Source: Gyrodactylus bullatarudis (Eukaryota > Platyhelminthes > Monogenea > Gyrodactylidea > Gyrodactylidae). From it: DNA of 64,000 bases. Below are positions 42,539 through 53,960 of the stretch, piece by piece; the stretch's first letter is position 1, and every line of letters begins with the position of its first letter. The notes below the pieces were generated by a model that saw only the letters and a program-made list of their open reading frames with translations, was not told the origin of the DNA and made no database searches. The stretch is from NCBI GenBank assembly GCA_012064415.1, contig SSNU01000207.1, positions 192,000-255,999 on the forward strand. Direction: 5' to 3'. The position numbers and the translations under genes are program-made.

Positions 42539-45064
42539 ATGACTACTTATTTGAATCCAGTCTTTGGCAATCTCCAAATGGACTATAATAAATCATCAAT
42601 TCTACTCCAAGACGGCAATGAAGTCGACAACAGTTGGGAATTACGCATTCAAATTAACATTGTTGGCGAGATTACTGTTCGGGTGAATGGATCTTTTACC
42701 ATTGGTTCTGTTATGCATTGCATAGCGGAGCAGACGGAAAATTATCAAATAAATTGGTCAGACTACGCCCTCTGGTGGAATCAAAAGAATATTTGGCTTC
42801 TACAAACCAGGCGTTCCCTCGACCAGTATAATATTCAGAGTGATGCCCTCCTCGAATTTCGCCCGATTCATGGTAAAATTCGCATTGTTCTACCATCACT
42901 AAAGACGGTTGAGTTGAGAGTCAACTTCTCAACACGTGTTTTCCAGGTTGTTGTCAAGATTTGTAAGAATTTGAATATCAGATATCCAGAAGAGTTGTCA
43001 CTCATGTTCCCAGTGAAAAAGAATGATTTACGCCAGAATGTCCTTATGCCAATTATCGGACATGGTAAGGTCCAACGAACAATTGCTCAACGATCCCATA
43101 GCCAGGTCCATCCATACTCTGAGTCTAGATTCAATTTGACAGCTCCTCTAACCCCAGTTGTGCCTAGCAATAATAACGCTAATAATCCAGGCTTCAATAC
43201 TATAGGGAGTAGTATGAACCTTTCTCTAGGAGACTTATCAGTTATAAACCATGAACGAAATTACTCTTATCAAATGTCGACACAATCCTTGGATTTTGAT
43301 CAAAAGGACGCAAATCAGTATTCCCTGTGTAACTTTAGGATGAAACCTTCCATGGCAATTTACGAAGGGTGGATTCATCGGCCAAAAAATATTATTTCTA
43401 AGGCAAGAATGAACTTTGGCTGGCTGGATTCATCGAGGTCCTTGATGGAACATGGAATTCGACCAAATAACGAAGGCCCTTTGCCAACTTTGAATCTAAG
43501 GTTCAAGTATAACATGTTTTATGATTTAAATCCAAAATACGACACTGTCAGAATACACCAAATCTACGAACAGGCTAGATGGGACATTTTAACTGGTAAC
43601 ATCGATTGTACTGAAGAGGAGATGATAATTTTTGCTGCGTGCCAGTTACAAGCTGAGTATGAGACGACCCTTGGGAATTATCCGGATCTAAATGATATTT
43701 ATTCAGGAACCATGCCCAGATCCCCTTATCCGAATAGTGCCAATCTCTTCTTCGATTCTATTGACAAACGCTATAACACAGGCAAGATGAATTTCGATTC
43801 GAGTTCCAACTCAGGAACCAACTACAACGTCATCAAGAATTACGAGGATGAAATAGACTTCTTACTCAACGAGATTGAAGATTCGTGTCGAATAAATTTT
43901 AACGATGGCCACGATTTGAATTCAGACTCACCAGTTATTTCCAACAAGGCCAATAATCACAAGTCCCACATGGATAGTAATGGCCAGAATATGCTCAAAG
44001 GAAAACTAAAAGTTTGCAGAGACAAGATCAACTTTATCATAAAACGTTACAAGAGTCTTGTGATCATTCTTCAGGATACAACCCTATTGGGCTATAAGAG
44101 GGAGACGGATAGAATTCCAATATTTTCGTACACCCTGAAGGATTGCAATGTTAGCTATGATGTTGACTGTCATGCTGATCGGTATATAATCAATTTGAGT
44201 CTCCTCTCGGATCAACTGGACAATACCTCATCTGATGTTGATAACAACAACTTTAATTATAATAACTCGAGTAGAAATGGTAAATTCCAACGAGAGTATA
44301 TCTCGATTAAATGTGAAAACAACGAAGAGTTTGCCACCTGGATATCTGCCTTTCGTCTTGGCTCTATCGGTAGGACAGTTGCCAATACAGATGCCTTTGA
44401 GAAAAACAAATCAAACACCTTGGAATTACTCAAACTTCAGGTTAATAATAACAGTCTTGAAGGTTTCGATTCCGAATTGGTCAATATGCTCAATGATTTG
44501 ACTTTTTACTGTTCCGACAAGGTCATCACGAAAGCCAAGTCTATGGATAATCTCAAGAAGCGCATTCTAAAAGCACACATTGGTCTGAGGGACTTGAATG
44601 TGAACTCTGCCAAAATGAAATACATCTACACATGGCAGAGACTTCCTTCGTTTGGCAAAAACTATTTCCTTGTCATATTTGACAAGTCAAAGACTATTGA
44701 ACCTGTCAGGGGAACTTCGCACCTCTTCAATAACTCAGAGGGTGGTGTCTTGGTAGCGATATCTCATGGGAGATTTGAAATTCTCTCCAATAGTTCTGGA
44801 GAGGTTTTGAGATCTTGGAACTTTTCCGAATTCAAGAGTTGGACAGTTAACTGGCAAAGTAACAGCATTACACTCCACTTTAATAATGGAAAGACAGAGT
44901 TTCGTCCACTTATTGGCAATTGTAAGACCCTGGTGGAATTTATTGGAGGCTACGTATTCCTAAGTCAGAGGACTCCGGAGAAAAATCAAGAATTGAACGA
45001 GCGCTTCTTCCATAAGCTCACCGGCGTCACGGACCTAGAGCAGATTGCTCTAAGTGAAAAATGA
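42539..45064 (+). CDS. FERMT: Kindlin (fermitin family), integrin co-activator, intronless
   Basis: Cytoplasmic FERM-family adaptor that binds integrin beta tails with talin at focal adhesions. 841 residues from the ATG at 42539 (an alternative ATG at 42578, residue 14). F0 (about 33-115) with WSDYALWWNQKNIWLL. F1 with MKTV-like LKTVELRVNFSTRVF and NLNIRYPEELSLM, then a long loop (about 160-270, poly-Asn). F2 with KARMNFGWLDSSRSLMEHGI, RFKYNMFYDLNPKYDTVRIH, QIYEQARWDIL and IDCTEEEMIIFAACQLQ. PH domain about 486-610. F3 with FIGGYVFLSQRT and FHKLTG. Vertebrate kindlins are about 680-720 residues; the excess lies in the F1 loop and around the PH domain. The F3 Gln-Trp integrin-binding pair reads Ser767-Trp768. 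The whole gene is one exon, unlike its neighbours. Confidence 0.95.
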   Translation: MTTYLNPVFGNLQMDYNKSSILLQDGNEVDNSWELRIQINIVGEITVRVNGSFTIGSVMHCIAEQTENYQINWSDYALWWNQKNIWLLQTRRSLDQYNIQSDALLEFRPIHGKIRIVLPSLKTVELRVNFSTRVFQVVVKICKNLNIRYPEELSLMFPVKKNDLRQNVLMPIIGHGKVQRTIAQRSHSQVHPYSESRFNLTAPLTPVVPSNNNANNPGFNTIGSSMNLSLGDLSVINHERNYSYQMSTQSLDFDQKDANQYSLCNFRMKPSMAIYEGWIHRPKNIISKARMNFGWLDSSRSLMEHGIRPNNEGPLPTLNLRFKYNMFYDLNPKYDTVRIHQIYEQARWDILTGNIDCTEEEMIIFAACQLQAEYETTLGNYPDLNDIYSGTMPRSPYPNSANLFFDSIDKRYNTGKMNFDSSSNSGTNYNVIKNYEDEIDFLLNEIEDSCRINFNDGHDLNSDSPVISNKANNHKSHMDSNGQNMLKGKLKVCRDKINFIIKRYKSLVIILQDTTLLGYKRETDRIPIFSYTLKDCNVSYDVDCHADRYIINLSLLSDQLDNTSSDVDNNNFNYNNSSRNGKFQREYISIKCENNEEFATWISAFRLGSIGRTVANTDAFEKNKSNTLELLKLQVNNNSLEGFDSELVNMLNDLTFYCSDKVITKAKSMDNLKKRILKAHIGLRDLNVNSAKMKYIYTWQRLPSFGKNYFLVIFDKSKTIEPVRGTSHLFNNSEGGVLVAISHGRFEILSNSSGEVLRSWNFSEFKSWTVNWQSNSITLHFNNGKTEFRPLIGNCKTLVEFIGGYVFLSQRTPEKNQELNERFFHKLTGVTDLEQIALSEK

Positions 45065-45346
45065 AACATCTCCTCTAAAGTTTTCAAGTAAAAATCAATA
45101 ATTTTCTCCCGAATTTGCGCCAAAGATTGACTTTTTTCCGCTATTGATATATTATATGTAATAAGAAAGACCTCATAATTCGTATTCAGTATGTATATGT
45201 ACGTTGTAAGTATGTAAACAAGAGATTATCCGCTTGAGAAGTGTAATATTATTTAGTTAAACTTACAGAATAATACATTATAATGAGTCTATGGCCCACG
45301 AAAACAACAAATCCTGTACACATGAATTTTTAACCATAGTAATACG

Positions 45347-45352
45347 ATTAAA
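45347..45352 (+). terminator. Possible polyadenylation signal of the kindlin gene
   Basis: ATTAAA variant hexamer about 280 nt after the kindlin stop. No canonical AATAAA was noticed on the plus strand between the stop and this point. Confidence 0.3.
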
Positions 45353-46670
45353 CTATTATAATATATGAATCAAGAATATTGTATTTTATTTATTAAATTA
45401 TACCAATAATATTTTTTTTTCATTGAATTCTTAGCCTATTGATATTTGAAACTTTAGAAAATCTAGGGTTTGAGAACCATATGCTTCTAGCTTTTTGAGA
45501 ACACTATTCTTTCCCTGTTTTCCTATAATCAATTCAGCTAAAATAATCCCCCACACGTTCTTCCTATCTTGCATATGAAATTCTATATATTTATCTTCGT
45601 CTCTGCAAGGCTGTATAATATAGAAATAACCCCAAAAAAGGTGTGTGTACATAACACATATGTTTTCTGATAGTACATCAGTATACATAAAAGTATATGT
45701 TATTGTCAAGAAGACTAATGAGTAGTATCATTAGGCTAGCCCAAAAAATAATAGCTTCAACTGCATAATGTTTCCCCTGAATGAATCACTTTTATTGATT
45801 TATAAAAAGAATTCTCCCTATCGTACATATATCTTCATACAAAAATCATCATACTGCTACTACTGTTAAGTAAAAGTAGGGAAAATTAAAGATGTGCTTA
45901 GTAGTATGTAGTAGAAGGGGAAACCCAAGCTAAACTATTAAGAGTATACATATACTACTGTGTATTCATAGATATACTAATAATGAAAATACTAATGAAA
46001 TTGCTTACCTTGGAACAGGGATGGTGGAGAGGAGTATTCCTTTAAAAAGGATAAAAAATAGGAAAAAGTACACTTTATAGAGTGATCTTGAACCTATCCC
46101 AGAGAGAGAGTATGTGCACAAATATGCCATTTTTATTGGTTCCTCAATAAGTATTAAAATCATAAGAAAATACAATATCAATAAGAGAAGTGGTGATTTC
46201 AATCAAGTACAATGAAATTTATCCAACGATATAATGGGTTATTTTCACCAGATGATTTTACTTTGGTATACAGATCAAGATTCTTACAAATCGAAACTTT
46301 ATCCAAAGAAAAGACAAACTTGCTATTTACATAGACTCTTTTAGCAAATAGATATTTGTTTAGCAAATTTACGCCACTTCCAAAGGCAAGGCATAGCAGT
46401 AACCTAGAAGATGATATAGTTAAGTTGACCACTATGTAGAATCAGTAGTTGACGAAAAGGTGTCCATTATCGTGTCACAGTCGAATTTTGATTTTTTGAT
46501 CATTTGAAATTTTTAAAAATTTTCAACATCAAAAGGATGAAATAAAAAGAGTTTTTCTGACTAAACATCAATTAACATTAACATTTTTCTTTGAATAAAA
46601 CAGATGATAGTATAGAGAAAGATTATCAAATATTGAGTTTAGAGTCAAGTAGTGTGATGAAGATACGAGA

Positions 46671-46850
46671 TGCCGATGGATATATATGTCCATTTTCCAA
46701 TTTTTTTGAACCTTGATAACTCTACCAGTTTGATTGGTTTCTGGATCAAATAAAGTTTAAATTGAAGCTCACAATGTCAACTTGCATTAGTAATATTTTT
46801 GGCCATATATATAATAAATTTTGGTTTTATAAAAATTGTGAAAGGGTTAA
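46671..46850. repeat. Truncated copy of TTAA-flanked MITE (CCCTTTCGGTGC family)
   Basis: Follows the element at 58274-58489 closely (ATATATGTCCATTTTC, AACTCTACCAGTTTGAT, CACAATGT..AACTTGCATTAG) but has a degenerate left end. A deletion of about 17 bp near the right end removes most of the terminal repeat, leaving AAAGGGTTAA. Confidence 0.8.
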
Positions 46851-47984
46851 AGAAGCTAAAGAAGAGTTATTAGACAGTTTAAAATTCGATGAAATGTTGA
46901 TGATTCTAGATCACTGAATAATAAAGTCAATGAAGTGCTTTTATTCTTTACCTTCATATGGGAATGGAGCCCCGTAATCAGAGGTTGACCTATGATACTA
47001 ATGAATCTACATGTAGTATAGACGGTCAGAAAAAATTTAACGACCCAAAAGGTGAATCCAATCATGATTTTTTTGTCAAGATCAAAAAATATCTTGCCTA
47101 ACGAGTCAATAAGAGTTAAGGACAGCTTAACAAGCTATGATGCAAGAATTTTGCAACAAATATTTCATAAAGACGTTGACTGATGAATTTTTGTTGATCA
47201 TAAGGTTGAAGATCATTAAAATTCAATTCGTTATAGCAATTAGGACGTGAAATCAGAAATTTATATTTGTAAATCATCATTTTGAAAAATTTCCCAAAAT
47301 CAAGAATATCACCATTCTTTCATAGAATTAAAGTACAAATTAGTGAATGAAGCAAATGGATCCCATCTCCAATTCAATGAATCTACCCCACCCTCCTCTA
47401 CTGTAACACACACACAAACAGACACACTTACACTGTTCCAAATTCGAAAAGTATGAAACTTTTATCTTCCCCTTTGGTTGTTTTTACTAAAATTGAGGTT
47501 AATTGTATGTATGGTATTCTATTTGTGGAACAGCTGTTGCATTTCATCAAACATAACTCACAACCACTCTTACACTAGAATTGTAATACAATTCCATCTC
47601 TTTTTATGTGAATTATAGAGTGGGATCTTGATAATGATCCCCATTTTCTACACTGGGTTATTTATAGTCATTTATAGAGGTCATATTATTAATTGTCAAT
47701 ATGTACACATTCTATAGTGTGGAAGGCTTCTTCTCTCTCTTCCATTGTCCTTGAATTAAAACAAATACAAAAGAGAAAAAGACACTCAAGTGGTTGGCAT
47801 TGGAGAGAGTAAAAGGTAAAAATTATCCACTTGAACTACAGAAAGCTAAATAACTCCACTGTATATAGTTGTGACTGGGATATATGTATTAAGAAAAAGA
47901 ATTGGGCAAGTACATTTAACATTTCGTAAATATATTCCTTTCATGGATCAAGCTATGGAGACGTATTTTTCTAAATTTCATTTC

Positions 47985-48217
47985 AGTTAGATGGTTAACA
48001 TTTTCTTTAGTATCAAGTCTCTGATATCATCTGGTTAATCCCTCCCAGAGGGCCGCGGGTCAGGAGTTTAGAATTTGTAGTAAAGCTCTCCATAACAGCC
48101 TTTGAAACTTCTCTTATGCAGAAAATTTACTAGCTCCTTTCAGGTTATTAGGGAATACTATTTTATTAGATCTAAAATTAAATATTCAAAGTCTTGGCTT
48201 ATTGCTTGAACATATCT
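47985..48217 (+). mobile_element. LINE ORF2 C-terminal relic, copy 3
   Basis: GGTTAACATTTTCTTT at the start matches the 13.7-kb copy. The end, encoding RSKIKYSKSW before a stop, matches [10 protein letters not shown] of the 23.5-kb copy. Too decayed for one continuous frame. Confidence 0.5.
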
Positions 48218-48263
48218 AAGAATTTCAGCATTAGACTTGAGTAGAGGAAATTGTAGGGAATTT

Positions 48264-48890
48264 TGAATCTCCAAATTTCCACTAGTTATGTAAAGCCTGT
48301 GAGATTAACGAAAATTGGAATCCTACTCATAATGCCCACTTTTAACATTTGAAAAAAAATTATCTGAAAAAAAATAATTTTATGAAAAATATGTTCATTT
48401 TTCAAATTCCCATTTGGCGCAAAAATCCCATTTTTTCGAACATTGAGCTGAAAATTTTTATTGATTTGAAAGTTGGAGGCTGATCGAAAGAGGTTTCTCA
48501 GGATCAAGATTAGATTATAAAGCTGAATAGCACCGTCAGAAAATCGATAGGTTCCCCATTTTTGAGAGATTTTGAATTATCGAAATTTCATTGAATTTCA
48601 AGTAGTGAAAATGATCAAAGAATCGAAATTCAAGTCCCAAACGATAATGTGATTAATAATCACTGATTATGCATAGGATCAGATTCAGCTGAATTGATTT
48701 TCTTGTCTAATCTTGATCCTGAGAAACCTCTTTCGATCAGCCTCCCACTCTCAAATCAATAAAAACGGTAAGAGTAGGCATCTGGACTCCAAAAAATTTA
48801 AGAAATAATTCGAATTCTTGTTGAAAAAATCGAGATTTCTGTAAAAATCATAGATTCCAAACTTCATATCAATTAGGTTTACTTTCTTTA
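48264..48890. repeat. Foldback MITE with GGCGC-containing arms, copy 3
   Basis: The left half contains CATTTGGCGCAAAAATCCCA, GAACATTGAGCTGAAAAT, GGAGGCTGATCGAAAGAGG and TCAGGATCAAGATTAG. The right half reads back CTAATCTTGATCCTGAGAAA, CCTCTTTCGATCAGCCTCC and a terminus CTTCATATCAATTAGGTTTA. The compensated changes between arms (for example the GGCTGATCGAAAGAGG block, which differs from copy 1 but pairs within this copy) show that the arms are homogenised. Confidence 0.82.
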
Positions 48891-51800
48891 GAAATGTAGT
48901 GGAAAATAAACCACAGTCAATATATGTATTAGGGAATGACGATAAGGATAGCATAAACAAGTTGAAGATAGTCTTAGTTTCATGCCTCTGGGTGTGTCTG
49001 CAAGAGCTTTATTTGAAGGAGTTGAAAGAAATTAGAGTGGTTAGGAGTAGTAGATAGAGACGAGAAATTCGCTAATAAACAATGATTATACTGTCTTTTC
49101 TTGATAATAGTTTTATCATAAAATATCTTATTTAGACTGAAGTATAACTTAACACTTGAAAACTTTGTAGACGTTTATATAATAATAAATTACAGGTTGT
49201 ATTTCAGGTTTTTCAGATATAGAAATTTCACAGACTTTTTCCACATCAAGATTGCTAATAAATTTATACTGACACTCTATGCTCGTTCCCTTTCATAATT
49301 AATTACATAATTTCGAAAAAATATGGCGAAAAGAATAAGACAGGGCCAGTTACTGTAGAGTTTTATGAGGATCAGTGAGATTTAATGTAGTCTATCTAAA
49401 CCTTCAAAACACGAATAAATACACAAATCTTACCAGAAATTTTGCATTCGTTCAAATCATCCTATGAACTCTTGATCCGATATCTGATTAGAAATAGTTG
49501 AATTTTTGAAATTTTACAACCATAAGGAACTGTTGATCTCAGAATTATTCGATCTGCCTCACTTGTTAACACTTTGGATTAGAAGTCTATGATAAATATA
49601 ACGTCTGATCCCATGTTTTTGCCTCAAAAATTTCCATTGAAATTAAGTGTATTTAAATAACTTGTAAGGAGACCTAAGAGATGAGCTTAGAGCATAACAT
49701 TCATCCTCTACAGATATCCTTTTTCCTCCAGAATCTAATTAATTATGTTTTACTTAAGGATCAGATTTTTTTGCATCAAGACCTTTTGAAATACCCTGTA
49801 TAATATACCTATTATATAATCATAAATGAGAGAACCTTGAAAAATAAAAACGAGAAATAATTTCAAGGGTTTATAAAGTTTCTTCTTCTTCATCATTTAT
49901 TCTTAATGAGGTTCATCTAAGGTCACCCCCAAAAGACACACGAATACTGTATTTTTTATGCTAGCAACATTACGATAGTGCTTCTTAAAAACGAATACTT
50001 GAATATTCTTTCAACTGAAAGATTCTTCTGATAATTCTCATATATGAAGCATAAAATTTATGATTTTTTTTCTTAAAAATCAGGTTACATCAACTATTTC
50101 GAGATGATATATATTTTTGACTCAATTTGTCCATACAAATCATGATTAACTAAAGGTTGAATAATTCACCGTGAATTCCAATTCTGACAATAGATTTTTG
50201 AAGATAAATTTTATTTTTCTAGCATTTTTTCAGAACAAAATTCTGGACGTAATTCAAGACAGAGGAGATCAATTTAATGGCTTTATTGATTCTCCTCTAG
50301 CCTGCCTCTTTTTAATTGCTTGTTAACTTTTGCTTAAAACAAAACAGTAATGTATCTGTAACTAATTGTTTATTTATTTCCATGTAATAATAACAAAAGT
50401 AGTGTCTGGATGAGAGGAAATATTTTAAACATTACTAAAATGTCTAACAGTCTAATTCCCAGATCACTTTGGAAATTCATCGAAATTTAATTTCTTTTTT
50501 CATCTATCAACATTTAAAGTAGAATACTGTATTTTAGAGAGAGGAAAATATTTTAACATCCGGATGTGTGAAGTTCATTTGAAAGAGAATTTTTCAACCT
50601 ATAAAAACCATGTATTTTAAATTTTGCTTAGATACCCCAAATGTGAATGAATTCGTGGGAATTTAATTTTTTCAGTAAACTTCAAATTCCTCTTAAGATT
50701 TTCAATGTAAAAGAAGTTAGAGGTATAAATTGATCACAGAAAATTAAAACAATCTCTTTTATGGTATTTATCTGTTTCCGATGCAGTCTTTCAACGCAGG
50801 TTGCTCTAATATAACATCCTCTAATAACAGATGGCGGAATATGCCAAAATCATAGGCAGTCCTTTATGTTTGCTTTTATCGGGCATTTCTACGCTGAGAA
50901 TAATCTCAAAGAACTGATAAATCTGTTAGTATGCTTTGGTCACAAAAACCCTCATCCTATTTGAGAGATGGGTTTTGATTTCTAACCCTGTTTGGCTGAA
51001 TCATCCAAGAATATTTTAGAATATTAAGAAAATCTATTGAACTGAAAACAAATTTTAGAGTACAGTACAGTAGTTTGACTTTCACACTTTCTTATCAAAA
51101 CACAGTGCTCTTCTGATTTCAGCAAATTTTTTGTCCGAACGAATTATTTGATAAGTAATATTAATATTTAATCGGTTCAATTATCGATCGGAAAAAAGTT
51201 GTCGACATTTAGAAGTAAAACGAACCAGAGTATCAAGAGACACACACATGATTTGAAATCTTGAATGTTTGTTAAAGAAAACATGATAACTTTTTGAAAA
51301 TGCTCTACAGTTGCTGTATTATTAAAAACATTTGTATAATGTTACTTTTTTGAAATTTATGCACAGATTTACATTTGTCTGGTTAGAGATGATGAATTAT
51401 TATTTGAAAGTCTCCTGGTCAGTTTTAAAAAGGATCCTCTCGTTATAACCAAATGACATGTAATTTCCACAAAAGAAAATTCTAATGGGAGATTTTCAAT
51501 AAAAATATGATCTGGATTTCAAGATCCAATCACTTGGATTTTTATCGGTCGCTTACAAGTAGACCTACATAAAACGGGTTTTTTTACAATGCCTTTGACG
51601 AGACACTTTAATGTTTCTATATATATATACTTAGATGCATTTGAACTCTCTAAGAGCTCTCTGAACCTGGTAATAAAGCTTTAAAAATTCAATTTTTCCT
51701 ACTTTTATGTACCCTTAAAAACGCGAGTTAAACTAAAAACTGAATGCACCAATGAATTCCTTGTAAGATCTTGTTAGGTTTCGGATATATTTCGCTCTAA

Positions 51801-53329
51801 TTTCTTCGGACTGGGGTGGCCATCGAGTTTCGGTTCCGACTGTATATTCTACATACACAATCATAATGCTAGATTAATGATTAACTTGAGTGATGAAAAT
51901 TTTTTAGAGATACAACTCTCGAAGGCTTTGGGGAGTGATATCACAAATATATATAGTTGTTTTACATAAATTAGCATATATTTTTAGAATTAACCGACTG
52001 TTCATCAAAGGGTATACTCGAAAATGACCTTTCTGTCAGATCAAATTTGATTTCGCGCTCTCTAATATGAACTAATTAATAAAACAAAATAATAATTTAA
52101 CTTTTCGATGACAAATTGCACTATAGTTTGCATCTGAAGGTGACACTTGGCCTAAATAAATTTGGAGATTTATTAAAATCTTCATTGGAAAAGTTATCTC
52201 TATTAGTTCCGCTTCTCTATAGAAAGGAAACTGATAGAATCCATCGAACAATTATAATTTTATTCTAAATCTACAGTGAAGATTCTAATTGATTTTTATG
52301 AAAAATAATTTTGTTGAATAAATTTTTTTTCTCTCATTCAACCTCCTCCAAAATGATGAATGATGAATCAGCATTTTTCATTCAATACATTTCTCGTAAA
52401 TTATAGAATGAATGAAATTCCAGAAATTGAACACATTTAAATTCATTACGCCCGCACATTTCGTGTAACAAGTAAAACAAAACAAAAATTGATACAATCA
52501 CTCTCTGAGAAAGAGAAATGAATTTCAACTTATCATTTAATGATAGTTCTTGATAACAAGTTTCATAGAAAAAAATACACTCTTGATTGAATCATTGAAC
52601 ATGATTATACAAAATCCCAAAAATTAGGGCAGCAATGGAGAGATAAATCATTTGGACTAGCTAATAAATCAAAATTCAATCTCTCATCATGTCAGTTTTG
52701 TGTTATAATCCAGGTAATTGGAAATAAACTAATACTCTTATTACCAGGAGAGATTAGTAGAAAAGAAATATGTAGGAAAATGAATAGATTATTCTGGGTA
52801 TACCTCATTTGTAGCAACCACGAAAATATGTAGTATTATTGAATAATACAGGTACAAGTTGTAATAATGTGTTGTGTTCAGCGAATATATATATTTTAAA
52901 GTATGAACATGGAAAAGGTGCAACTCCATATTTATTAGAGATGGATTTTACAAATTTACTAGCCTAAGTCAGAACCTGAATGGATTATTCAGGAGAATTA
53001 CGACTGATGTATAAAACATGTAGACCATATTTAACATGATGAAAAATTTGCTGAATTTGATCACGGCCATTTTTCTCATGATAGGAGCTAAAATATTTTA
53101 CTCCTAATCATCTTCAATATAGGTTTTGTGAAATAAGTCAACTATTTCTATGAAAAGCCTCCAAATCTTTGATGCCTACTTGAAAGTAATGAGATCAAAT
53201 TTGAGAGATTTTTAAGTAAAGATAAAACTTACTTGATACTATCACTGCCGCTTTAATAGAAAATAATTTATATAATTAGAACCAAAATTTCATTCTGAAT
53301 CACAAAAGAAATTGAGCATATTAAATTTT

Positions 53330-53960
53330 TTTCAACCACCTTTAATTCAAAACTTTGATTCAAATCCGGACGCCACATCCCCACTCCGGCACCAGTTGAT
53401 ACAGCAAAAACCGAAAACGGTCCAATCTTCACATCTACACAAATTAGTGAAACCAAAAATAACGGCCTAGCAATTACGTTGCTACAACCCAAACCTCAAC
53501 ATTAGGTAATAAAACTTCCTCGAGTTGCAAAAGCCCAAATAAGACCATTCAAACAAGCCTACACTCCCTTGGCAACTGGGAAACAAACATGAGCCATGAT
53601 GATCGAAAAAAATATTTTTCCCAACCAGAAGTGCAGACCTTTACGACTACGCGAAAGAGAAACCTCTCTACATCTCCTAAGCAAGACAAAAAAACGGGTA
53701 AACAGAGGAAAGGATTACCAACCGGTAATCAAAAAATAGATGTATTCCTCATAGCCCGAGGAGTATGAGCACACTCAACTCCAATTGGTCCACTCATGGT
53801 AAATAAATGCTATTGGCTAAACCTAAATGTTCCCAACATTAGTTCATGTATAAATATATATCGATAGTCGCTGTTTGGTCTAAAGAGAACCGACGAAAAT
53901 AAAGCTTTATTCACCAAAACAAATCTTCCGTTAGTTCTTAACTCCATCATGTTTCCAAAT
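53330..53960 (+). mobile_element. Possible 3' end of an LTR retrotransposon
   Basis: A block of about 630 bp stands out for high C and A on the plus strand and a distinct, less AT-rich composition. Near its right end a TATA-like TATAAATATATA (53849) is followed 49 bp later by AATAAA (53898-53903) and a short downstream tail, the usual layout of an LTR promoter and R region. Upstream, a plus frame reading APVDTAKTENGPIFTSTQIS ends at a stop near 53505 and could be the end of a pol gene. LTR boundaries and target duplications were not found, so the assignment is tentative. Confidence 0.4.

Larger units (their letters stand above)
45353..53329. other. Gene-poor stretch with repeat relics
   Basis: No gene could be supported. 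Minus-strand open stretches at 45431-45709, 46005-46432 and 46856-47065 have hydrophobic or lysine-rich translations and scattered splice-like signals, but their phases do not join. Recognisable repeats are listed separately (46671, 47985, 48264). From about 48.9 to 53.3 kb I see only AT-rich unique-looking DNA. Confidence 0.5.

Noticed and set aside
45431..45709. Minus-strand frame with KNVWGIILAELIIGKQGKNS that looks like a last exon
   Set aside because: An acceptor exists, but no upstream exon in the right phase was found and there is no homology I recognise.
46005..47065. Three minus-strand open stretches with hydrophobic translations and splice-like signals (46856-47065, 46199-46432, 46005-46202), perhaps a membrane protein gene
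   Set aside because: Donor and acceptor phases do not join into a continuous frame, and no family motif is recognisable.
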